Of a stretch of 64,000 nt of DNA, positions 58,901 to 64,000 are shown in pieces. This DNA comes from Orobanche coerulescens (lineage: Eukaryota > Streptophyta > Magnoliopsida > Lamiales > Orobanchaceae). The notes under the pieces were generated by a model. The model saw only the letters and a program-made list of their open reading frames with translations. It ran no database searches and was not told the DNA's origin. Location: positions 10,029,001-10,093,000 of the forward strand of contig CM065804.1 of NCBI GenBank assembly GCA_033398695.1. Reading direction: 5' to 3'. Each line of letters opens with the position of its first letter. Positions within the stretch are counted from its first letter, which is position 1. Position numbers and translations under genes: made by a program.

Positions 58901-60475
58901 CGCCGTGAAAGAGTGCTCGGTGCCATCATCGGCCAACATGGTGATGATTCTCGTGCGGTAGTCCATGATTGCACCATGCCGATCGAGCCAATCATCACCA
59001 AGAATCAAATCCTCACCCTCGATACTCACAACAATAAGATTAGAGGGCCAAGTCCTCTCACAAATAAGCCTGAGCAGTCTCGAACCTCATGATCACCAAC
59101 GATCCCATCACCGCTAGGAAGCTTAACGATGAAGGGTTCACAAGGCGTCAAGCGGTCGAGATTCAAACGGCGCACACAATCCAGAGATATGAGCGAATGC
59201 GTAGCACGAATCGAAAAGCACACTGACGGGATGAGAAAGAATATAAACGGTACTGCCGCTACGGTAGCCTTTGGAACATCGGCTCTCCGCATCTCATAGA
59301 CACGCGGGTGTGGGGAGCCGACAGTGGAAGCTCGCCCTCTTGAGGTCTGACCCCGACCTCTCCCCGACTAGCACTCGGCGGAGATTGAGGAGCAAGCGAT
59401 CCGATTCACACTTGGTTCCCTAGGCGCTGAAATCGAAGCTCGGGCACCAAGGATTTTCTCCCTCTCGGCCTGACGGCTTTGTGACCCGTAGCCACACTGA
59501 TTACACGTCGGCAAAGGGTTCGGACAAACACGACCGATGTGGCCCGTGCGACCACAATTGAAACACTTCACATCACGATAAGGAGCACTGGTAGTTCCAC
59601 GAGGACCCAGTGAACGAGCTGGACCACCGCCGGCGGGGAAGTTAGCGATTGGGATCTCTGCCGACCCCCACTCTTGTGGCCCGAAAAGTTCCCGTGGACT
59701 TCGCTTCTTACTCTCGCGGGTCGCCTCACTCGCCGTCACCGACATATCATAAGCAAGGGCCCTACTCGATAATCCTTCAATGTAGTGCATACGAGCCCCG
59801 ACATATAGTCCCGAATGGGCAACTTCATCCGCTGGAGAAATGGAAAATCTTGTCACTCTCTCGACAACTTGGGTCTTCACATAACCCAACTCTTTGTTAA
59901 AATCGGCAATAGCTTGAGCTACGGGGATATCCCGTGGTTGAGCATCATAAAAGCATGTACCCGAGCACATGCGATCGCCACGGCAATATTCGATCTCCAT
60001 CAACTCTTGAAACTCGGCCACGAAGGCATGATCTTTGGGCCCAACGGCCTCCCACCAGTCCGTAGCGTCCCGGTGAGAAAATATTGAGCAATAGGGACTT
60101 TACGGTCCTCGGGACGATTAGTGGCAACGAAGACCTTAGACATCTCCTTGATCCACCCTTCCCGGCCAATCGGGTCTGAAGCTCCCGAAAGCGAGGAGGA
60201 TGCATCTTGATGACATCTTGGAGCCAACGGTCCGCTCCGCCCCGATTAGCATGGGCTTGATCCGGGTTACGAACCGCTTGAGCTATTGCCGCCATTTGGT
60301 TCACCATCTGTTGCATAACGGCCGCAATACCAAGATCGGCACGCTCTGAGAAGAAGCATGGCTATGACGGTCGCCGATGCCGCGGCTCGAAGATCGTGGC
60401 GTGGCCGCCACCGGCCGCCCCACGCCCGGCGCGTCCACGACCACGGCCGCGACCACGACCTCTTCCGGCATCCAT
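55925..60475 (-). pseudogene. L gag-pol: Gag, protease, RT, RNase H, integrase, chromodomain
   Basis: The ATG at 60475 opens an RG-rich tail (MDAGRGRGRGRGRGRAGRG). Gag follows in shifted frames to about 59370 (MHPPRF, RKVPIAQYFLTG, CFNCGRTGHIGRVC; a second knuckle is damaged). Protease lies at 59292-58811 with the DTGA site destroyed (RATHSLIS remains) and LILGDDWLDRHG. Reverse transcriptase (58729-58031) keeps [13 protein letters not shown] and LIDDILIYS. RNase H (57914-57290) has AVYSDA and [12 protein letters not shown]. Integrase (57235-56160) has the zinc region [15 protein letters not shown] and a GPFEIL-type tail. The chromodomain (VKVRWSRHGVEEATWE) is at about 56040-55930. At least eight frameshifts break it; some may be sequence errors. 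Confidence 0.9.
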
Positions 60476-60694
60476 ACCGGAGTTAAATAAGTAGCAAAAG
60501 CCATACGAGGATCGACAAGAAAAGAACAATTACAAATCGAGAATCAAGGGTACGATACAAGGAATTAATGAGCAGAGGAAGGAAAACTTACGGACACTTT
60601 GGTAATCTAATCATGGCGGCGTGACGATGATGTGCAAAACCAAACACCACAAGACCCAATAAACCAACAAGCCTAGGTATCCATAAACCTAGAG

Positions 60695-60706
60695 CTCCGA
60701 TACCAT
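60695..60706 (-). other. primer-binding site of L (tRNA-iMet type)
   Basis: Minus-strand TGGTATCGGAGC next to the LTR end, the same variant as in element I. Confidence 0.85.
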
Positions 60707-60711
60707 TTTCT

Positions 60712-62577
60712 CGTAACACCCCAGGATATCCGAGGTATATTACTGCGCCGTGAATCCCTATATGGGACCCACCAGTGAACAGCATCATACACAAAGAATC
60801 ACAGAATCGTTTAAATAAAACCACGTCATAAAGACGCTAAACAGAAGCATAATCCCTGTTCAACCGGTCAATATAACGTCATCATCCAACACAACATAAT
60901 AAGCAACAATACAATTCAAACGAACAAGAACCCCTTAAGTACTCGAGTACAACTATTAGTTCAAAACCACAAAAGACAAAAAGGTAAAAGACACTAAAAC
61001 ATCACTCGTGCACCATCATCACGCACGGCCATCATCCGTGTACTGGTCCAGCGCCCGCTCGTCTCGATGAACCCGACTGAAATTCATAAAACGAATTTCC
61101 CCAAAACGGGTCCCAGAGGGGTTAGCAATTACGCTAGTACAAGTAACCAAATGAACATTTTACATCTTACACATATAGTAATGCATGCCATCAAGAAATC
61201 ATAGTTTCCAAAATGCTCATTTCCGGAAATGCCAATGACCAAACCACATTTGTAAAAATGCACCACAATTAACCGCGGACCCACGCCTTCGTGGATCCTG
61301 CCGAGACCCCGTCGGATCTAACCCACGTGGTTAAAAGCAAGCTCACGGTCCCACGGCTTCGTGGAACCCTACCGAGACCCCGTCGAGTCTAACCCGTAGT
61401 GAGCATACACACACACACAATTTCTCATACAAAACTACTATGTCAAGATCGTAAGTTCATAAGGGTACTTGCCTCGATTAATTAGGCGATGACACGAGCG
61501 GAGCGGAAGAGTAGAACACGACCGCAAGGAACCGTGAAATGAACCTAACGATTCGAATAACACAATCACAACCAACTCTAGACGATTACGGAAATGAAAT
61601 ACACCCTAAACCCGCCTACGATTCATGTATATTCATACAAAAATAACAACGAGGCGGACCACAACCAAACCCTCTCGATTCCGTAAAAATCCACAAAATA
61701 TCCATGAATCCGTAGGGAAACTAAAGATACTAACAATATCAATCGTATACATCATGAATTCACCAACAAAACGGAACGAATCGAAGAAAAACCCAAAACC
61801 CCCAAATTAATCGAAAATAGGGTTTTAGAACATTACCTTAGGAGATTCAAGTACCAAGATCCGAAGAACGCGTTAGATTGATTTCCGAGCCTTACAACCG
61901 AGGGAAGATGATGAAAAATCGGCTCTGAATGAAGAATGCTTGAGAGTTCTCCTCCCTTAGCTCTCTCTCTCTCTCGCGCGATGAAAAATGGGGTGGAAAT
62001 GGCCGATTTCGTCTAATAAAGACGAATCGCACTGATTCAGCTTCGTGTGCCGCGGCGGCAAAGTGTGCCGCGCACGAGCCAAGAAAATACTCCTGGTTTC
62101 GCGTTGTGCCGCGCAAGATACTGCGTGTGCCGCGCACACGGCATGATTTGGTTTTGGTCGCAGAAGACACACGAGTGTGCCGCGGCACCGGATAGGTGTG
62201 CCGCGGCATCGCTCGGCACCGTGCCGCGCACGGATGGGTGTGCCGCGGCACACAGTACAGTTTGTTCGACTATCAATTGAAGGAATTTGTGTGCCGCGGC
62301 GCATACACCTTGTGCCGCGGCCCATACCCCCTTTTGGGTTCCAAAATGCTAAAAATGATCCGGAAAAGGGAATAAAACGATAGGAATCAATATTTGGGGG
62401 CCAACAACACGCAATGGATCCACGGCTACCCCGAAACGGCGGTTCCGCACAACAACAACGAGGATACAGTTCAACAGTTTGACAGGAAGGACACACTGAA
62501 AGATACACGAGGGTCACTACGACCGAGAAATACACCAAAAACGAAAATACAAGGAAAAGAAAAATACGGATATTACA
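60712..62577 (-). repeat. 5' LTR of L (1866 bp)
   Basis: Plus strand TCGTAACACCCCAGG (one inserted C relative to TGTAACACC) to CGGATATTACA. Matches the 3' LTR closely, with short clustered differences at CAG/CTG and CCGCGG words. Module at 61265-61410, array at 62046-62325. Confidence 0.92.
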
Positions 62578-64000
62578 GGCAGCAGCTTCGCGGTATCGGT
62601 ATCGAGGCAAGTTATTACTTGCGCAGTTATAATATTTAATGAATGGTTTCAGTTTCATTTCGTTTATAATGCATATAGCGATGATTATTATTGTGAACTC
62701 TGGGTATTCGGATCGCATATCGTTCTTTCGATTCTGGGAGGTAAATCATAATGTATATGCTTTATCTCAGTTATTGGTATGTTCGAGTATCGAGGTTACA
62801 TTATGGTAAAGACGAGGATATGAGTATCTATAGTTCATTGTACGTTTGGAACGCCGAGCATTGAGGATAATCGTCGGTGATGATTGGACATCGAGGTTGC
62901 TCCCGAAGGACTCGGGGCAAGTATTCCATATTGATTATGGTTTAATGTTATTTATTTTGGTCTCGTACACTTTCTTTCATTTTGTTGAACATGAAGTCGT
63001 CCTAGTAAATTTTCATGTTGTCGTGCATGTTATGTTGTTCATGTTGATGAACGTGTGGATTTGCATATGTGTATGCATATTGTGTTGTTTATGTTGTGTA
63101 AATAATCCGATGGGATTATGAGGATCTATGCTGAGGGCGCTGGATCGAATGTCCATCATGCGTTGGTTCGACGGGATCATCATGAGGATCTATGCTGAGG
63201 GCGCTGGATCGTTGGACAGGTTTTCCACCATGCGTTGGTTCGACGGGATCATCATGGGGATCTATCCGAGGGCGCTGGATCGTTGGATTACAGTATTGTG
63301 TTGATGGATTCTTGTGATTTCGCATCATTGTTTGTATCATATGTTGTTGTTCATATGTGTATTGTTAGTTATCCACCTTATGTTGATCGATAGGATCAAC
63401 AAAGGGATCTATCCGAGGGCGCTGGATCGTCGGATTTCCATTGAGTATACATGATTGATATTCTTTGTGATCATATTGACGTGGTCATATGAGTATGCAT
63501 TTGTAGGTCTTGTGTTAGGACCGTGTCCGTATTGCATTGATCTGATCTCGGATTAGACTGATATGATTGTCGTGGCACTTCATATCTCGAGGTATGTTCC
63601 GTATTTCCTTGGTATTTGTCTTTGATGGAAAATCGGTTATCGTCTTGGGATTTGATGATGTTATTCTATGGATCGTATTGGTCGGTAATGGTATATTTCC
63701 GTATCGTGAGTTGGTGATGACAGTTTGAGAATCTTGAGTATTGTTTGAGGTACAATACAGATATTATGTTCGAGTTTATTGGTTAATTGAGTACAGGATG
63801 TGAAATGTGATAATGGTTATTCTGATGAGAATTTCTTGAGTAAGCAAAGTCATGGCGGTAAGATTACGTTGGTCGTATTCTTATGTTGTATTCTCATTGG
63901 TATGTTATTATTAATGTGATGTGACAGTTATCATTGTTGGATATTATGGCTGACCCCGTCGTGGGATTTCTTTTTAGGTTCTCGGAGTATCGAGCTTGTA
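62578..64000 (+). repeat. 3' LTR of K, third piece, to window edge
   Basis: It resumes with GGCAG, continuing the 5' LTR match from about 46262 to about 47680. The remaining ~400 bases of the LTR lie outside the window. Confidence 0.9.

Larger units (their letters stand above)
54044..62577 (-). mobile_element. gypsy chromovirus L, complete outline
   Basis: 5' LTR 62577-60712, primer site 60706-60695, gag-pol 60475 to about 55925, polypurine region, 3' LTR 55881-54044, all on the minus strand, with perfect GGCAG duplications at 54039-54043 and 62578-62582. LTR length about 1.85 kb, total 8.5 kb. It shares the LTR end, the TTCGTGGA/CCGAGACC module and the primer site with LARDs D and G, so an L-like element is a good candidate helper for them (inference). 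Its genes are heavily damaged. Confidence 0.93.
44404..64000 (+). mobile_element. very large LARD-type gypsy derivative K, runs off right edge
   Basis: 5' LTR 44404-48086, primer site 48092-48103, non-coding interior 48087-50504 and a 3' LTR in three pieces: 50505-50929, 52514-54043 and 62578-64000. The pieces are separated by a foreign LTR fragment and by chromovirus L. LTRs of about 3.7 kb flank a 2.4-kb interior with no gag or pol. The TTCGAGGACGAAACTT block before the 3' LTR and the GGTGTTAC end mark it as related to the other gypsy elements. The 5-bp left flank is CCTAA; the right one is outside the window. Confidence 0.88.

Overview
The window is a block of plant nuclear DNA built almost entirely of nested and decayed transposable elements. 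I see no convincing host gene, tRNA or rRNA. A flowering plant, probably a dicot, is suggested by Ty1/copia and Ty3/gypsy chromovirus LTR retrotransposons primed by initiator-Met tRNA (TGGTATC[A/G]GAGC next to LTR ends), by very long LTRs with non-coding interiors (LARD type), by hAT transposon relics, and by 5-bp target duplications. I cannot name the species.

Layout, left to right. 1-3035: the 5' part of a minus-strand copia element (A), with a hAT-like MITE between gag and protease. 3036-4922: a compound non-coding TRIM-like element with two near-identical interiors, one long LTR and one short LTR. 5549-10937: a decayed minus-strand LARD (D) carrying a 19 x 14-bp minisatellite. 10938-13610: a minus-strand copia pol (F), probably belonging with the LTR pieces at 18883-19516 and 37058-37221. 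13611-18877: a chimeric gypsy composite inside F. 19517-37057: a plus-strand chromovirus (H, target duplication TAGTT), whose 3' LTR is split by an 8.75-kb minus-strand LARD (G, 27063-35815, target duplication AATCA). 37222-42082: two oppositely oriented copia LTRs (M1, M2) on either side of a dead hAT transposase gene. 42083-44403: a hAT MITE with target duplication CTTGTGGG, a 29-bp minisatellite split by another MITE, and a short tandem duplication. 44404 to the right edge: a very large plus-strand LARD (K). Its 3' LTR is cut by a foreign LTR fragment (50930-52513) and by an 8.5-kb minus-strand chromovirus (L, 54044-62577, target duplication GGCAG).

H and L encode Gag, protease or remnants of it, reverse transcriptase, RNase H, integrase and a C-terminal chromodomain; all coding regions carry stops, frameshifts or deletions. 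D, G and K have LTR ends, primer sites and polypurine tracts like those of the coding elements but no protein. They were probably mobilised in trans by L-like or H-like relatives (inference).

The most unusual signal lies inside the LTRs. Immediately upstream of the presumed TATA box nearly every family has a GC-rich array of short near-palindromes. Three 'vocabularies' occur: TGTGCCGCGGCACA, TTAGCGCACGCTAA, and an ACACGGCSC/AACGGCCC set. Related LTR scaffolds carry different vocabularies, and unrelated LTRs, including a copia-like and gypsy ones, share the same one. This looks like a swappable U3 promoter module. A second cross-cutting pattern is that LTR copies of one element differ at CAG/CTG sites, which read as CGA/ACG-like strings in the other copy. 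That looks like sequencing or assembly error at CHG-methylated sites rather than evolution.
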